DNA of 64,000 bases, taken from NCBI GenBank assembly GCA_947488845.1, contig CANLBM010000014.1:1-64000 (forward strand), read 5' to 3'. This stretch comes from an uncultured Sphingomonadaceae bacterium (GTDB taxonomy: Bacteria; Pseudomonadota; Alphaproteobacteria; Sphingomonadales; Sphingomonadaceae). Positions within the stretch are counted from its first letter, which is position 1; each line of letters starts with the position of its first letter. This document shows, in pieces, positions 19,519-30,957 of the stretch. A model generated the notes under the pieces. That model had not been told where the DNA came from and did no database searches. It saw only the letters and a program-made list of their open reading frames with translations. A program made the translations under genes and the position numbers.

Positions 19519-20901
19519 TCATTTATAGCACACCTTCTGTACCGCTGCGATAATCCGGGGCACGTCGATCAAAGCCGCTTTCTCGAGATTCGCCGCATAG
19601 GGTAACGGGACATCTTCGTTGGTCACCCGCGTCACCGGCGCGTCCAGATCGTCAAATCCCTGTTCCATGCACAAGGCAATGATCTCGCTCGCAATCGAAC
19701 AGACCGGCCAGCCTTCCTCGGCAACAACCATCCGGTTTGTCTTGGAGAGGCTTTTCAGCACCGTTTCGGTATCCAGCGGTCGTAAGGTCCGCAAGTCGAT
19801 GACCTCGACTTCAATCCCCTCGCCGGCCAGCGTGTCCGCGGCTTCGAGTGCCATACCGACACCGATGGAATAGCTGACGATGGTTACATCGCTGCCTTCG
19901 CGCATGATCCGCGCCTTGCCGATCGGAAGCGTATAATCGTCGATCTGCGGTATTTCGAAAGCCCGGCCGTAGAGCAGCTCGTTTTCCAGAAACACAACCG
20001 GATCGGGCGACTGGATCGCCGCTTTCAGAAGACCTTTGGCATCTGCCGCATCATAAGGCGCGATCACGATCAGTCCGGGAACGGCCGCATACCATGGCGC
20101 ATAGTTCTGGCTATGCTGCGCGCCCACTCTGGATGCCGCACCATTGGGGCCGCGGAATACAATCGGGCAGCGCATCTGGCCGCCGGACATATAATTGGTC
20201 TTGGCTGCCGAGTTGATGATCTGGTCGATCGCCTGCATCGCGAAGTTGAAGGTCATGAATTCGACGACCGGTTTCAACCCGCCCATCGCCGCACCGGCAC
20301 CGATGCCGGCGAAACCATGTTCGGTAATCGGCGTATCGATCACCCGCTTCGGACCGAATTCTTCGAACAGTCCCTGGGTGACCTTGTAGGCGCCCTGATA
20401 TTCGGCGACCTCTTCGCCCATCACAAAGATCGTCCCGTCCTTGCGCATTTCCTCTGCCATCGCGTCGCGCAGAGCTTCCCGAACCGTGATCGAGACCAGT
20501 TCGGTCCCTGCAGGTACGGATGGATCATCGGCCCGCGATATCGGGGCCGGCGGTGCGACGTTCATGATATCGGGATCCGCTTCATTTGCCGGTTCCGCCT
20601 CGGCTTCATCCTGCGAGGCACTGGCGGCTTCCGCGTCAGCCGCCGGACTGGCCTCCTCGTCTTCACCTGCCATTTCGGCAATAACGGTTCCGACCGCGAC
20701 TTCGTCGGTTCCGGCTGCGATCAATATCTTCGTGATCACGCCTTCATCAACCGCTTCAAATTCCATGGTCGCCTTGTCGGTTTCAATCTCGGCAAGGATA
20801 TCGCCGGAGCTGACTTCGTCGCCTTCCTTGACGAACCATTTGGCCAAAGTACCTTCTTCCATGGTCGGAGAAAGGGCGGGCATTTTCAGTTGGATCGCCA
20901 T
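19519..20901 (-). CDS. pdhB: pyruvate dehydrogenase E1 beta subunit with N-terminal lipoyl domain
   Basis: The 460-residue protein starts with a lipoyl domain (residues 1-78; lipoylated Lys43 in ETDKATMEF), an Ala/Glu-rich linker and the E1-beta transketolase-type domain (from about 135). The lipoyl fusion on E1-beta is characteristic of Alphaproteobacteria. With PdhA it performs the thiamine-diphosphate-dependent decarboxylation of pyruvate. The ATG at 20901 overlaps the pdhA stop by one base (TGATG). E2 and E3 genes are not in the window. Confidence 0.96.
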   Translation of the reverse strand: MAIQLKMPALSPTMEEGTLAKWFVKEGDEVSSGDILAEIETDKATMEFEAVDEGVITKILIAAGTDEVAVGTVIAEMAGEDEEASPAADAEAASASQDEAEAEPANEADPDIMNVAPPAPISRADDPSVPAGTELVSITVREALRDAMAEEMRKDGTIFVMGEEVAEYQGAYKVTQGLFEEFGPKRVIDTPITEHGFAGIGAGAAMGGLKPVVEFMTFNFAMQAIDQIINSAAKTNYMSGGQMRCPIVFRGPNGAASRVGAQHSQNYAPWYAAVPGLIVIAPYDAADAKGLLKAAIQSPDPVVFLENELLYGRAFEIPQIDDYTLPIGKARIMREGSDVTIVSYSIGVGMALEAADTLAGEGIEVEVIDLRTLRPLDTETVLKSLSKTNRMVVAEEGWPVCSIASEIIALCMEQGFDDLDAPVTRVTNEDVPLPYAANLEKAALIDVPRIIAAVQKVCYK

Positions 20902-21998
20902 CAATATTGCTCCACCAGCACGTTGGTATACAGTTCGGACAGTTCCGGTTCCGGCGAAGCTTCGGCAAAATCAGCCGCATCTACCACGATTTTGCGGACC
21001 TTTTTATCCAGAGCCTTCAAATCTTCTTCCTTCACCCCCTGTTTCAGCAAGGCCACTTTCAAACGCTCGATCGGATCGGATTTCTCGCGCACGTCCTGTA
21101 CTTCGTCCCGGCTGCGATATTTTGCCGGATCGGACATCGAATGGCCGCGATAGCGATAGGTCTTGAGCTCCATCAATACAGGACCGCCGCCGCTGCGCAC
21201 GTCCTTCAGGACTTCTTCCACCGCACCGCGAACCGCCAGAACATCCATGCCGTCCACTTGCACGCCGGGGATGCGAAAGCTTTCGCCGCGCCGGTAGAGC
21301 TGGTCTTCAGCCGATGAGCGGTTGACGCTCGTGCCCATCGCATATTGGTTGTTCTCGATCACGAAAATCACCGGCAGCTGCCAGAGTTCCGCCATGTTGA
21401 AACTTTCGTAGACCTGCCCCTGGTTGGAAGCCCCGTCGCCGAAATAGGCCAGACAGACTCCGCCATCCCCTTTATATTTATGGGCAAAGGCCAGACCGGT
21501 ACCGAGCGAGACCTGCGCCCCTACGATACCATGACCGCCGTAAAAGCCATGCTCGACCGAGAACATGTGCATCGAGCCACCCTTGCCCTTTGAAATGCCC
21601 GAAGCGCGACCGGTCAGTTCCGCCATCACGATTTTCGGGTCGATTCCACAGGCCAGCATGTGCCCGTGATCGCGATAGCCGGTAATGACACTATCCTTGC
21701 CCGGGCTGATCGCCGATTGCAGGCCGGTCACGACCGCTTCCTGACCGATGTAAAGATGGCAGAATCCGCCGATCAGGCCGAGACCATATAGCTGTCCCGC
21801 TTTTTCCTCGAACCGCCGAATGAGCAACATTTGCTCATAGAAATCCATCATTTCTGCTTTGGTTGCGCTATAAATCGGTGCTTTCAGTCCACCTGTCGAA
21901 TGGACGGTTGCCTTTGCTTCTGCTGGGGCTTTCGCTGGCGCACGCTTGGGCGCCGCAGGTTTCTTGACGGGAGTGGTTTTCCGGGGAGATTTTGCCAC
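20901..21998 (-). CDS. pdhA: pyruvate dehydrogenase E1 alpha subunit
   Basis: I favour the GTG start at 21998 because AAAGGATC lies 10 bp upstream. Frames upstream contain ATG (22034) and TTG (22079) codons without ribosome sites. The product is about 365 residues. A Lys/Pro/Ala-rich N-terminal tail of about 40 residues is probably disordered. The E1-alpha domain has the thiamine-diphosphate motif [17 protein letters not shown] and the phosphorylation-loop-like [11 protein letters not shown]. It pairs with PdhB in the alpha2beta2 E1 enzyme. Confidence 0.93.
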   Translation of the reverse strand: MAKSPRKTTPVKKPAAPKRAPAKAPAEAKATVHSTGGLKAPIYSATKAEMMDFYEQMLLIRRFEEKAGQLYGLGLIGGFCHLYIGQEAVVTGLQSAISPGKDSVITGYRDHGHMLACGIDPKIVMAELTGRASGISKGKGGSMHMFSVEHGFYGGHGIVGAQVSLGTGLAFAHKYKGDGGVCLAYFGDGASNQGQVYESFNMAELWQLPVIFVIENNQYAMGTSVNRSSAEDQLYRRGESFRIPGVQVDGMDVLAVRGAVEEVLKDVRSGGGPVLMELKTYRYRGHSMSDPAKYRSRDEVQDVREKSDPIERLKVALLKQGVKEEDLKALDKKVRKIVVDAADFAEASPEPELSELYTNVLVEQY

Positions 21999-22116
21999 GC
22001 GAGCGGGATCCTTTTTTTGACGAGCGAGCAGCATAGCCAAAACTTTTACGTTACCCAAGTATTTAGACTCAGTGACCAATTAAATAAACTGGATCACAGC
22101 TTGAAACAGCTGATCG

Positions 22117-22428
22117 CTATTTCAATGGCACGATTATCTCGTCGGGATGGACAACATTCACCTTCTTGCGCAGCAACTCGCCGATCAGATCCGGATCAGC
22201 GCCACGGGGGTCAAGCAGGCGCACCCGATTGTCCAGAGCAGCCCGTTCGGCTTGCAGTTTTGCCAGTTCGGCCCCGCGCGTTTCCAGCTTTGCCTGATAT
22301 TCGCCCCAGGCCAATACTCCGGTCGGTCCGAGCACGGCATAGCCGGCGATGGCAAGCAGAGTCATCAACGCGAATCCCGGCCCGAGGGCCGCTCTGATAA
22401 GAACCGTAATTTTTTCGCGTTGCGCCAT
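22117..22428 (-). CDS. ftsB: septum formation initiator FtsB
   Basis: The 103-residue protein has one N-terminal transmembrane helix (residues 12-37). A periplasmic coiled coil follows (EYQAKLETRGAELAKLQAERAALDNRV), and then the LLDPRGADPDLIGELLRKKVN segment typical of FtsB/DivIC. It acts in the divisome with FtsL and FtsQ. It lies between eno and pdhA on the same strand, a common alphaproteobacterial order. A 6-bp inverted repeat (GAATCA/TGATTC, 22440-22457) lies just upstream; its role is unknown. Confidence 0.93.
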   Translation of the reverse strand: MAQREKITVLIRAALGPGFALMTLLAIAGYAVLGPTGVLAWGEYQAKLETRGAELAKLQAERAALDNRVRLLDPRGADPDLIGELLRKKVNVVHPDEIIVPLK

Positions 22429-22529
22429 AGAACAGCCTTGAATCAGAAAAGTGATTCGCTGGCAAGAGGGTTAATATTTAAATCGGCCAAAGGGCGCCCA
22501 AACGCCTCGTACGAACGGGGGATCCGCGT

Positions 22530-23843
<1,314 letters not shown>

Positions 23844-23938
23844 TTATCGCGATGGCTGGCTTGTGGCAATCCATTGCACCCTTTTATCGTCGCTTTGCCC
23901 CTTGATTCATAAGCAAATGATACCATTTCGATAGTGAG

Positions 23939-23976
23939 GGAACTGCAAATGGAACGCTTTCCGTTTGCAGCGTGTT
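23939..23976 (+). promoter_or_regulatory. candidate EcfG (general stress sigma) promoter
   Basis: Two GGAAC elements occur (23939-23943 and 23951-23955). The first is followed by CGTT after 18 bp (23962); the second is followed by TGTT after 17 bp (23973). The alphaproteobacterial EcfG consensus is GGAAC, 16-17 bp, CGTT, so each is one step off. The site lies 33-70 bp upstream of a cluster of stress-type genes, which supports the idea. It is an inference. Confidence 0.45.
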
Positions 23977-24008
23977 GGTAAGGGATAAGTCAGGAAGGAA
24001 TATTCATC

Positions 24009-24545
24009 ATGGTAGAAGCCAAGAAAACGGCCGCGAAGCCGGCGACAAAAGCGACGGCTAAGAAGCCCGCCGCCAAGAAGACTACAGCCAGAAAGGCCGC
24101 TCCGAAAAAAGATACATCGGAAAAGCGCACCGTGAAGGCGCAAAAAGCCGCTCCGCTGAAAGCCGGAGCCACCAAGGCAGCGGCATCAAAAACCGACAGC
24201 ACCAGCGATTTCAAGGAACGCGCGATGACCAAAGCCAGATCGGCAGCCACACAAGGCAAGGAACGCACCGGCAATGCGATCGAGAATCTGAGCAAGATGA
24301 TCGAGGATAGCGCCAAAACCCTCGACAATAATGTCGGTGAAAAATATGGCGACTATGCGCGTTCGGCTGCAGACGCCGTTTCCTCCTTCGCAGAAAAACT
24401 GAACGGCAAGGAAATCGACGACATGGTCGAGGACGCCCGCGGTTTCGTGCGGAAAAGCCCGGCCGTCGCCATTGGCGCAGCCGCAGTGGTCGGATTTCTT
24501 GTATCCCGTCTGATCAAATCAGGGATGGATGATCGCGACGCATGA
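24009..24545 (+). CDS. DUF883/YqjD-like protein with histone H1-like N-terminus
   Basis: The 178-residue protein is in three parts. Residues 1-55 are very Lys/Ala/Pro-rich, with KKPAAKK- and KAAPKK-type repeats like bacterial H1-like proteins. Residues 65-150 are an amphipathic helical region with ENLSKMIEDSAKTL. A C-terminal glycine-zipper-like membrane segment (SPAVAIGAAAVVGFLVSRL) ends it. The last two parts match the ElaB/YqjD/DUF883 group, which in E. coli anchors ribosomes at the membrane in stationary phase. It is first in a five-gene cluster. Confidence 0.72.
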   Translation: MVEAKKTAAKPATKATAKKPAAKKTTARKAAPKKDTSEKRTVKAQKAAPLKAGATKAAASKTDSTSDFKERAMTKARSAATQGKERTGNAIENLSKMIEDSAKTLDNNVGEKYGDYARSAADAVSSFAEKLNGKEIDDMVEDARGFVRKSPAVAIGAAAVVGFLVSRLIKSGMDDRDA

Positions 24546-24580
24546 GTGTAGCGTCGTGTCACCATATCGACGGGTGACGG

Positions 24581-24991
24581 ATGCTGCAGAACAAGGATAT
24601 CCCAGTTTTGGATGACGAGCGATTTTCCGAAGAGACCGCGTCCTTCGTCTCGGACGAAGAGGAAGCCGGGTCTCTGGCGTCAGAGATAACCCGCCTGATC
24701 GAGGATGTTCGCATTCTGGCCCGTGCCGAAGTCGAATATTATCGGACCAAGCTCTCGGTCAACATGGCGGCGACCAAACGCGTGTTGCTGCTGTTCGGCG
24801 TCGGCGTCGTGGTCGGCATCACGGCGATCGTCGCTCTGATTCTGGGGCTCCTCCTGTTCCTGTCGGACCATTTCGGCCCCCTGGCAGCAACCGGCATCGT
24901 CGCCGGTTCCGCCTTGCTGATTGCTAGCGTCACGATCAGCATGGCGATAACAAGGGCGCGAAAATTGCCCCTGGATGAAAATGATTCGTGA
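24581..24991 (+). CDS. YqjE-like/phage-holin superfamily III membrane protein
   Basis: The 136 residues show the DUF1469 pattern: an N-terminal helix (SEITRLIEDVRILARAEVEYYRTKL), then two transmembrane segments (VLLLFGVGVVVGITAIVALILGLLL and a second at 105-125). In E. coli the homologue YqjE is encoded with YqjD and YqjK, the same neighbourhood as here. It is an inner-membrane protein of unknown activity. The next gene starts at an overlapping GTGA. Confidence 0.78.
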   Translation: MLQNKDIPVLDDERFSEETASFVSDEEEAGSLASEITRLIEDVRILARAEVEYYRTKLSVNMAATKRVLLLFGVGVVVGITAIVALILGLLLFLSDHFGPLAATGIVAGSALLIASVTISMAITRARKLPLDENDS

Positions 24992-25314
24992 GTAGGAAGA
25001 TGGCAAAAAATAACGACGAGATATTCAGCCTGCGAAGCCTGTCGATCGACCGGGATCAGGCGCGGGAAAATCTGAAGCAGGATACGGCCGCCACCAGAGA
25101 GCGGTTGAAACCGTCAAACCTGATGGCCGAAGCGAAAGGCAAGGCCGCAAAGCGCGTTCGCAAGGCAGGCGAAAGCGCCATCAGCGGAGTCAGGGCCCAT
25201 CCGGGCATTACCGCAACCGTTGCCGCAACCGCGACCTTGATCGCCATGCGCCGCCCCATTGCCCGACTAATCGCCAGCCAGAAGAAATCCGGGCCGGAAC
25301 AAACCGAGGAATAG
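24988..25314 (+). CDS. DUF3618-like small membrane-associated protein
   Basis: The 108-residue protein starts at a GTG overlapping the upstream stop by 4 bp; an ATG at 25000 is an alternative. It has a charged helical N-terminal half (RDQARENLKQDTAATRERLKP) and one short hydrophobic segment near residues 72-86 (ITATVAATATLIAMR). The pattern of an amphipathic helix followed by a single anchor matches DUF3618. Function is unknown; it belongs to the same cluster. Confidence 0.65.
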   Translation: MSRKMAKNNDEIFSLRSLSIDRDQARENLKQDTAATRERLKPSNLMAEAKGKAAKRVRKAGESAISGVRAHPGITATVAATATLIAMRRPIARLIASQKKSGPEQTEE

Positions 25315-25317
25315 ACT

Positions 25318-25857
25318 ATGAACAAATTGACCGACAATATCGAAAAAGCCCGCGCAGCATCCCGCGAACGGCTGGACACGGCGAGAGAAATCGCTGCCGA
25401 AGGCTCGATCGTCGCGCGTGAGAAGATGTCCGAGAGCAAGGCGCGCGCCGCTGCCCTGCTTGGCGAAGGTCGTGGCAAAGCCGAAGCGAGCGTCGCCGCT
25501 ACCCGGGATGTCGCGAAAAAGGCCGTGGCCAGGTCCGAAGAAACATTAACCAACAGTCCGCTGGCAATTGTCGCCGGTGGTGCCGCCTTGGGCATTCTGA
25601 TCGGCGCGCTGCTGCCGAAGAGCAAAGCCGAAAGCAAATATGTCGGTGGCGCAGGACGCAGGATCAACGAGACCGCGAGGACCGCCTATCAGGCAGCCAA
25701 GGAAGCAAGCCGCGACCAGATCGGCGAGATGGGACTGAGCAACGACAATATGCGCGCGCAGTTTAAAGATCTCTTTGGCAAAGCCATCGAGGCTGCTAAG
25801 ACCGCGATGGCCGCAGCGCAGGATGCGGTGAAAGAAGAAAATCAGGGCAAAAAATGA
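25318..25857 (+). CDS. DUF883-like helical protein with membrane segment
   Basis: The 179-residue protein is highly helical and Ala/Lys/Glu-rich, with an apolipoprotein-like N-terminal region (EKARAASRERLDTAREIA). A glycine-rich hydrophobic stretch at about residues 80-100 (SPLAIVAGGAALGILIGALLP) and a second charged helix follow. The hydrophobic block resembles that of the first gene of the cluster, suggesting an old duplication. The next gene overlaps it by 4 bp (ATGA). Confidence 0.68.
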   Translation: MNKLTDNIEKARAASRERLDTAREIAAEGSIVAREKMSESKARAAALLGEGRGKAEASVAATRDVAKKAVARSEETLTNSPLAIVAGGAALGILIGALLPKSKAESKYVGGAGRRINETARTAYQAAKEASRDQIGEMGLSNDNMRAQFKDLFGKAIEAAKTAMAAAQDAVKEENQGKK

Positions 25858-26090
25858 ACGAAGAACGCAGCAAAATTCATCTGGTCATGGGCGGACGGGT
25901 GAAGGATCCGCGCGGCATGGAATTTGTCAATCTCGACAAGATGGATCTGGTCGGGGTCTATCCCGACTATGAGGCAGCAGAGGACGCCTGGCGTTCAAAG
26001 GCCCAGATGACGGTTGACGATGCCGAGATGAAATATGTTGTCGTTCATCTGCACAAGCTGCTCGAACCGGATGTTCCGCTAGAAATCTAG
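25854..26090 (+). CDS. DUF4170 domain protein
   Basis: The 78-residue protein matches the small DUF4170 family of Alphaproteobacteria (HLVMGGRVKDPRG, VGVYPDYEAAEDAWRSKAQMTVDDAEMKYVVVHLHKLL). No catalytic motif is visible. It is the last gene of the stress-type cluster, coupled by an ATGA overlap, and shares its stop with the convergent rhomboid gene (CTAG). Confidence 0.85.
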   Translation: MNEERSKIHLVMGGRVKDPRGMEFVNLDKMDLVGVYPDYEAAEDAWRSKAQMTVDDAEMKYVVVHLHKLLEPDVPLEI

Positions 26091-26728
26091 ACGCTTCGAA
26101 ACCGCCATTCGAGCAAGGGTCTGGTCAGCACCAGACCGGCAACAAATCCGCCGATATGCGCAAATATTGCGATCCCCTGAAGATTCCCGCTGGTCGCCAG
26201 TCCGACCATCAGCTGGATGCCGATCCACGCCAGCGTCAGCCAGACGATGCGGACGACATAGCCGGGGATCGGCCCGACCGGATTGACCTTGTTGCGCGCG
26301 AATAGCAGCGCATAGGCACCCAATACCGCCGAAATAGCGCCACTCGCGCCGATCATCGGGACCATCGAATCGCTCTCGACCGCATATTGCGCAAAGGCCG
26401 CCGCATAAGCGCCGACCACATAGAGGATCGCCATCAGCTTTGCCCCCAGCGCCTGTTCGACAAAACGGCCGCAGAATAGCAGCATCAGCATATTGAAGCC
26501 GAGGTGCAACAGGCCGCTGTGCAGGAATGCCGATGACAAGGGCGTCAGCCAGGCTGGCACCAGCCAGCCATAAGCGGACACATCACCAAGCTCTCCGCCC
26601 AGCCGGATCGGGAACATCCCCCCGCGCAGCAACGCATCCTGCTGCCAGCCAAAGATCCAGATCACCAGGTAGATCAACACATTGGCGATGATCAGGCCAT
26701 TGGTAAGTTTTCCGGCGGGCATGTTCAT
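26087..26728 (-). CDS. rhomboid family intramembrane serine protease
   Basis: The 213 residues have six predicted membrane helices. The catalytic dyad is visible as Ser129 in IGASGAI (GxSG motif) and His191 in AHIGGF, and the H-x3-N pattern is present in LLHLGFNM. It cleaves transmembrane substrates in the inner membrane; the substrate is unknown. It lies 5 bp after greA on the same strand and is probably co-transcribed with it. Confidence 0.93.
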   Translation of the reverse strand: MNMPAGKLTNGLIIANVLIYLVIWIFGWQQDALLRGGMFPIRLGGELGDVSAYGWLVPAWLTPLSSAFLHSGLLHLGFNMLMLLFCGRFVEQALGAKLMAILYVVGAYAAAFAQYAVESDSMVPMIGASGAISAVLGAYALLFARNKVNPVGPIPGYVVRIVWLTLAWIGIQLMVGLATSGNLQGIAIFAHIGGFVAGLVLTRPLLEWRFRSV

Positions 26729-26733
26729 CGGGG

Positions 26734-27207
26734 TTAGATGAACTCGATCTTTTCGAGCAGAAAATATTTGTCGCCCGACGGCACCGTCACTTCGATATCG
26801 TCGCCGACGCTGCGTCCGATCAGGGCCCGGCCAATCGGCGAATTATAGCTGATCTTGCCAGCCTTGGCGTCGGCTTCCGCCTGTCCGACCAGCTGATATT
26901 TCACCGGCTTGTCATTTTCGTCGAGCAAGGTCAGCGTCGCACCGAATACAGCCTTGTCGCCGGACAGGGTCTTCGGATCGATGACCTGGGCGCGGGACAA
27001 TTTGTCTTCAAGATCGCCGATCGTCGCTTCGACCTGCCCCTGACGTTCCTTGGCGGCATGATATTCTGCATTTTCCGACAGATCGCCGTGGGCACGCGCG
27101 GTTTCGATCGCGTCGACGATGATCGGACGCTCCAATTTCAGCGCCTTGAGTTCGGCTTCCATTTTGACATGGCCTTCGGCGAGCATAGGTACTTTTTCAA
27201 CAGCCAT
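26734..27207 (-). CDS. greA: transcription elongation factor GreA
   Basis: The 157-residue protein has the N-terminal coiled coil with the tip acidic residues ([16 protein letters not shown]) and a C-terminal FKBP-like domain ([31 protein letters not shown]). It stimulates cleavage of backtracked RNA in RNA polymerase. It is followed closely by the rhomboid gene and preceded by carB on the same strand. Confidence 0.97.
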   Translation of the reverse strand: MAVEKVPMLAEGHVKMEAELKALKLERPIIVDAIETARAHGDLSENAEYHAAKERQGQVEATIGDLEDKLSRAQVIDPKTLSGDKAVFGATLTLLDENDKPVKYQLVGQAEADAKAGKISYNSPIGRALIGRSVGDDIEVTVPSGDKYFLLEKIEFI

Positions 27208-27272
27208 TAGATTGGCCTTTCCTTACTGATACGCTGCCGATTTCTGCCGTGCAGCGTCTAAAACAGTTTTCC

Positions 27273-27296
27273 GGCGCCCCGCTTGGAAGGAGCGCC
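27273..27296 (-). terminator. hairpin between carB and greA
   Basis: On the minus strand GGCGCTCC and GGGGCGCC form an 8-bp stem with one G-U pair and an 8-nt loop, about 25 bp after the carB stop. The following GGAAAACTGTTTT is only weakly T-rich. This may end the car transcript or lie in the greA leader. Confidence 0.35.
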
Positions 27297-27321
27297 CGCA
27301 GTGTGACAAAATGTCGGAAAA

Positions 27322-30300
27322 TTAAGTCTGCGAAGCCTTATAATAGGACTGAAGCGCACGAACTTCAAGAGTCTGATCGCGCATGGCCTCAATCGCCTGC
27401 ATCACGGCATTGCTCGCGGTCGCCGTCGTATAGATCGGAATCTTGCCAACCAGCGCCGCCGCCCGGATCGATTTGGAGTCCTTGAGCGACTGCCAGCCCT
27501 CGGTCGTGTTGAAGATCAGATTGACTTCATTATCCTTGATCCGGTCGACAATATGAGGGCGCCCCTCGGCGACCTTGTTGACCTTCTCCACCTTGATGCC
27601 CTTTTCGGCCAGATAATCCGCGGTTCCGGACGTGGCGATGATCTTGAAACCCAGTTTCTCGGCGAGACGCGCTGCCGGCTCGATCACCTTCTTGTCGGTT
27701 TCCTTGACCGAGATGAAGATGGTTCCGCTGTCGGGCAGGATCGCGCTGGCGCCCAGCTGCGATTTGGCAAAGGCGATCGGGAAGCCCTGGTCGATACCCA
27801 TGACTTCGCCGGTCGATTTCATTTCCGGCGACAGGATCGGATCGACGCCGGGGAAACGGTTGAACGGGAACACCGCTTCCTTGACCGCGGTATAATCGAT
27901 ATGCCGGTTGATCACCGGCAAGTCCTTCAGCTTTTCTCCCGCCATCACCCGCGAGGCGATCTTGGCAATCGGCACGCCGATCGCCTTGGCGACAAACGGC
28001 ACCGTCCGGCTGGCGCGCGGATTGACCTCGATCAGATAGACCTCGCCATCCTTGACTGCGAACTGGATATTCATCAGCCCCTTGACCTTGAGCCCGAACG
28101 CCAGCGCTTCGGTCTGCCGTTCCATTTCGGCGATAATCTCGTCGCTGAGACTATATGGCGGAATCGAGCAGGCGCTGTCACCCGAATGGACGCCGGCTTC
28201 CTCGATATGCTGCAGCAAGCCGCAGACCACGACTTCGTCGCCGTCGCAAATCGCGTCGACATCGACTTCGACCGCATCGCGCAGATATTGGTCGACCAGC
28301 ACCGGACTGTCGCCCGACACCTGCACCGCAGTATTGATATAATTTTCCAGCTGGGCCGGTCCGTCGACGATTTCCATCGCCCGGCCACCGAGCACGAAGC
28401 TCGGCCGCAGCAGCACCGGATAGCCGATACGGTCGGCGATTTTCACCGCTTCGTCGCGGGTCCGCGCCATGCCGTTTTCCGGCTGTTTCAGCTTCAGCTT
28501 GTGTACCAGCTTGGCAAAGCGCTCGCGGTCTTCGGCGAGATCGATCGCATCCGGCGAGGTGCCGAGGATCGGAATGCCCGCGTCTTCCAGCGCCTGCGCC
28601 AGCTTCAGCGGCGTCTGCCCGCCAAATTGCACGACCACGCCGACCAGTTCGCCAGACTGCTGCTCGACATGCAGGATTTCCAGCACATCTTCGGCGGTCA
28701 GCGGCTCGAAATAGAGCCGGTCGGACGTATCATAGTCGGTCGATACGGTTTCCGGGTTGCAGTTGACCATGATCGTTTCATAGCCCGCTTCGGACAGCGC
28801 GAAACAGGCGTGGCAGCAGCAATAGTCGAATTCGATCCCCTGCCCGATCCGGTTCGGTCCGCCACCGAGAATGACGATCTTCTTGCGATCCGACGGCTGC
28901 GCTTCGCATTCCGGCGCGCCGAAAATCGGCGCTTCATAGGTCGAATACATATAGGGCGTCTTGGCTTCAAATTCCGCCGCGCACGTATCGATCCGCTTGT
29001 ACACCGGCCGCACGCCGAGCTTGTGACGCAAAGCCCGCACTTCCGCTTCGGTGGTTGCGCCAGCCATGGCGGCAAGGGCGTCATGAACCAGCCCGTGGCC
29101 GCCCGCGACCGCCCGCCCTGCTCCGCCCGCGACATGGACCGAATCAATCGCCAGCTTGGCCAGCCGCTGATCGGAAAAGCCCATCGACTTCAGCTTGCGC
29201 AAGGCTTGCGCATCATTGGGCAGACCGTTGTCGATCACGCCCTGCTCGGCGTCGATAATCTCGCGAATCCGGGCAAGGAACCACGGGTCAAAACCGGCTA
29301 TTCCATGGATTTCGGCGTCGCTGAACCCTTCGCGCATCGCCTGGGCCGCGACCAGCAGCCGGTCGGGTGTCGCCCGCGCCAACTCTGCGGAAATATCCTC
29401 ACGGCTGGCGCCTTCCAGCGCCTGCACCCGGTTGAAACCGTCGAGCCCGGTTTCCAGACCGCGCAGCGCTTTCTGCATCGATTCGTGGATATTGCGGCCG
29501 ATCGCCATGACCTCGCCGACCGACTTCATCGCGGTCGACAGCAATGGCTCGGCACCCTTGAATTTCTCGAAGGCAAAGCGCGGAATCTTGGTGACGATAT
29601 AATCGATCGTCGGTTCGAACGATGCCGGGGTTGCGCCGGTAATATCATTCTCGATCTCGTCGAGCGTGTAGCCGACGGCCAGTTTCGCGGCGACGCTGGC
29701 AATCGGGAAACCGGTCGCCTTGGAGGCCAGCGCCGAAGAGCGCGACACCCGCGGGTTCATCTCGATCACGACCAGCCGGCCATCCTTCGGATTAACTGCG
29801 AACTGTACGTTGGAACCACCTGTTTCCACGCCGATTTCGCGCAGCACCGCAATGCTGGCGTTGCGCATGATCTGATATTCCTTGTCGGTCAGGGTCAGCG
29901 CCGGCGCAACCGTGATGCTGTCGCCGGTGTGCACGCCCATCGGATCGACATTCTCGATCGAGCAGATGATGATGCAATTGTCCGCCTTGTCGCGGACAAC
30001 CTCCATCTCATATTCCTTCCAGCCGATCAGGCTCTCGTCGATCAGCACCTCGTTGGTCGGCGATGCGTCCAGCGAGGTCCGGACATAATGGACAAATTCC
30101 TCGCGGTTATAGGCGACGCCGCCGCCGGTGCCGCCCATCGTGAAGCTCGGCCGCATGATCGCCGGCAATCCGATTTCCTCGAGTATTTCGAGCGCCTGCG
30201 CCTCGCTATGCGCCACGGCGCTGCGCGGGCTTTCCAGGCCGATCTTGTCCATCGCCGCCTTGAACTTCTCGCGGTCCTCGGCCTTGTCGATCGCCTCGGC

Positions 30301-30657
30301 GTCGGCGCCGATCATCTCGACGCCATATTTTTCCAGCACGCCCATCTTGTTGAGCGAAAGCGCCGTGTTCAGCGCCGTCTGCCCGCCCATCGTGGGAAGG
30401 ATCGCATCAGGCCGCTCCTTCTCGATGATCTTGGCAACAATCTCGGGCGTGATCGGCTCGACATAGGTCGCATCCGCCATTTCCGGATCGGTCATGATCG
30501 TAGCCGGGTTGGAGTTGACCAGGATGATCCGGTAGCCCTCCTCCTTCAGCGCCTTGCACGCCTGCGTCCCCGAGTAATCAAACTCGCAGGCCTGGCCGAT
30601 GATGATCGGACCAGCGCCGATGATGAGGATGGAGGATATGTCAGTTCTTTTGGGCAT
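27322..30657 (-). CDS. carB: carbamoyl-phosphate synthase large subunit
   Basis: The 1111-residue protein contains two tandem ATP-grasp halves (synthetase A about 1-400, synthetase B about 560-950), each with the FTMGGTGGG / FVLGGRAME glycine loops. An oligomerisation domain lies between them and an MGS-like allosteric domain at the end ([18 protein letters not shown] onwards). It makes carbamoyl phosphate for pyrimidines and arginine with CarA. The start lies 3 bp after the stop of a small unknown gene, so carB translation here is probably coupled to that gene. Confidence 0.98.
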   Translation of the reverse strand: MPKRTDISSILIIGAGPIIIGQACEFDYSGTQACKALKEEGYRIILVNSNPATIMTDPEMADATYVEPITPEIVAKIIEKERPDAILPTMGGQTALNTALSLNKMGVLEKYGVEMIGADAEAIDKAEDREKFKAAMDKIGLESPRSAVAHSEAQALEILEEIGLPAIMRPSFTMGGTGGGVAYNREEFVHYVRTSLDASPTNEVLIDESLIGWKEYEMEVVRDKADNCIIICSIENVDPMGVHTGDSITVAPALTLTDKEYQIMRNASIAVLREIGVETGGSNVQFAVNPKDGRLVVIEMNPRVSRSSALASKATGFPIASVAAKLAVGYTLDEIENDITGATPASFEPTIDYIVTKIPRFAFEKFKGAEPLLSTAMKSVGEVMAIGRNIHESMQKALRGLETGLDGFNRVQALEGASREDISAELARATPDRLLVAAQAMREGFSDAEIHGIAGFDPWFLARIREIIDAEQGVIDNGLPNDAQALRKLKSMGFSDQRLAKLAIDSVHVAGGAGRAVAGGHGLVHDALAAMAGATTEAEVRALRHKLGVRPVYKRIDTCAAEFEAKTPYMYSTYEAPIFGAPECEAQPSDRKKIVILGGGPNRIGQGIEFDYCCCHACFALSEAGYETIMVNCNPETVSTDYDTSDRLYFEPLTAEDVLEILHVEQQSGELVGVVVQFGGQTPLKLAQALEDAGIPILGTSPDAIDLAEDRERFAKLVHKLKLKQPENGMARTRDEAVKIADRIGYPVLLRPSFVLGGRAMEIVDGPAQLENYINTAVQVSGDSPVLVDQYLRDAVEVDVDAICDGDEVVVCGLLQHIEEAGVHSGDSACSIPPYSLSDEIIAEMERQTEALAFGLKVKGLMNIQFAVKDGEVYLIEVNPRASRTVPFVAKAIGVPIAKIASRVMAGEKLKDLPVINRHIDYTAVKEAVFPFNRFPGVDPILSPEMKSTGEVMGIDQGFPIAFAKSQLGASAILPDSGTIFISVKETDKKVIEPAARLAEKLGFKIIATSGTADYLAEKGIKVEKVNKVAEGRPHIVDRIKDNEVNLIFNTTEGWQSLKDSKSIRAAALVGKIPIYTTATASNAVMQAIEAMRDQTLEVRALQSYYKASQT

Positions 30658-30660
30658 TAT

Positions 30661-30957
30661 CTATTTCTGTTCCAAGGTTGGCAAATTTCCGGTGTTCAGC
30701 CAATTCCAGACTTCGTCTGATTGGGCTCCACCAGTCATAGCCGGATATATTACTGATAAAATGAAGGGCGCGCCTTCGAACAATCCTCTAAAACTCTCCG
30801 CTAACGACGTCAGAGGCTCATAGGACTTCAAAATATAAGTACCTATAAACGGAGAATACCACTGATAGATTTTCCTGTTGTCTTTTATGGCCGCAAGAAG
30901 CTGGTTATTTGAAATCTTTGTCTCGAATGGGCTAAACGATAGCGAGTAAGTGAACAT
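30661..30957 (-). CDS. small unknown protein, possibly SinR/Cas2-like fold
   Basis: The 98-residue protein starts at the ATG at 30957, overlapping the upstream stop by one base (TGATG). It has a beta-alpha-beta-like pattern: FTYSLSFSPF, then NNQLLAAIKDNRKIYQWYSPFIGTYIL, then LTSLAESFRGLFEGAPFILSVIYP. This is reminiscent of the small SinR-like proteins related in fold to Cas2/VapD, but the match is from memory and weak. Base composition is clearly more AT-rich than the flanking car genes, suggesting acquisition. It is the second gene of a two-gene cassette between rraB and carB. Confidence 0.6.
   Translation of the reverse strand: MFTYSLSFSPFETKISNNQLLAAIKDNRKIYQWYSPFIGTYILKSYEPLTSLAESFRGLFEGAPFILSVIYPAMTGGAQSDEVWNWLNTGNLPTLEQK

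Noticed and set aside
22500-22525. A CCGTTCGT head on the minus strand near the eno stop, resembling the REP-like repeats
   Set aside because: Only the first eight or so bases match. The core and the inverted tail are absent, so chance or decay is as likely.
27553-30720. A very long open frame antisense to carB (over 1000 codons), and similar long antisense frames opposite secA and gyrA
   Set aside because: They mirror the codon bias of the sense gene, have His/Arg-rich low-complexity composition and no domain signatures. The sense genes are unambiguous.
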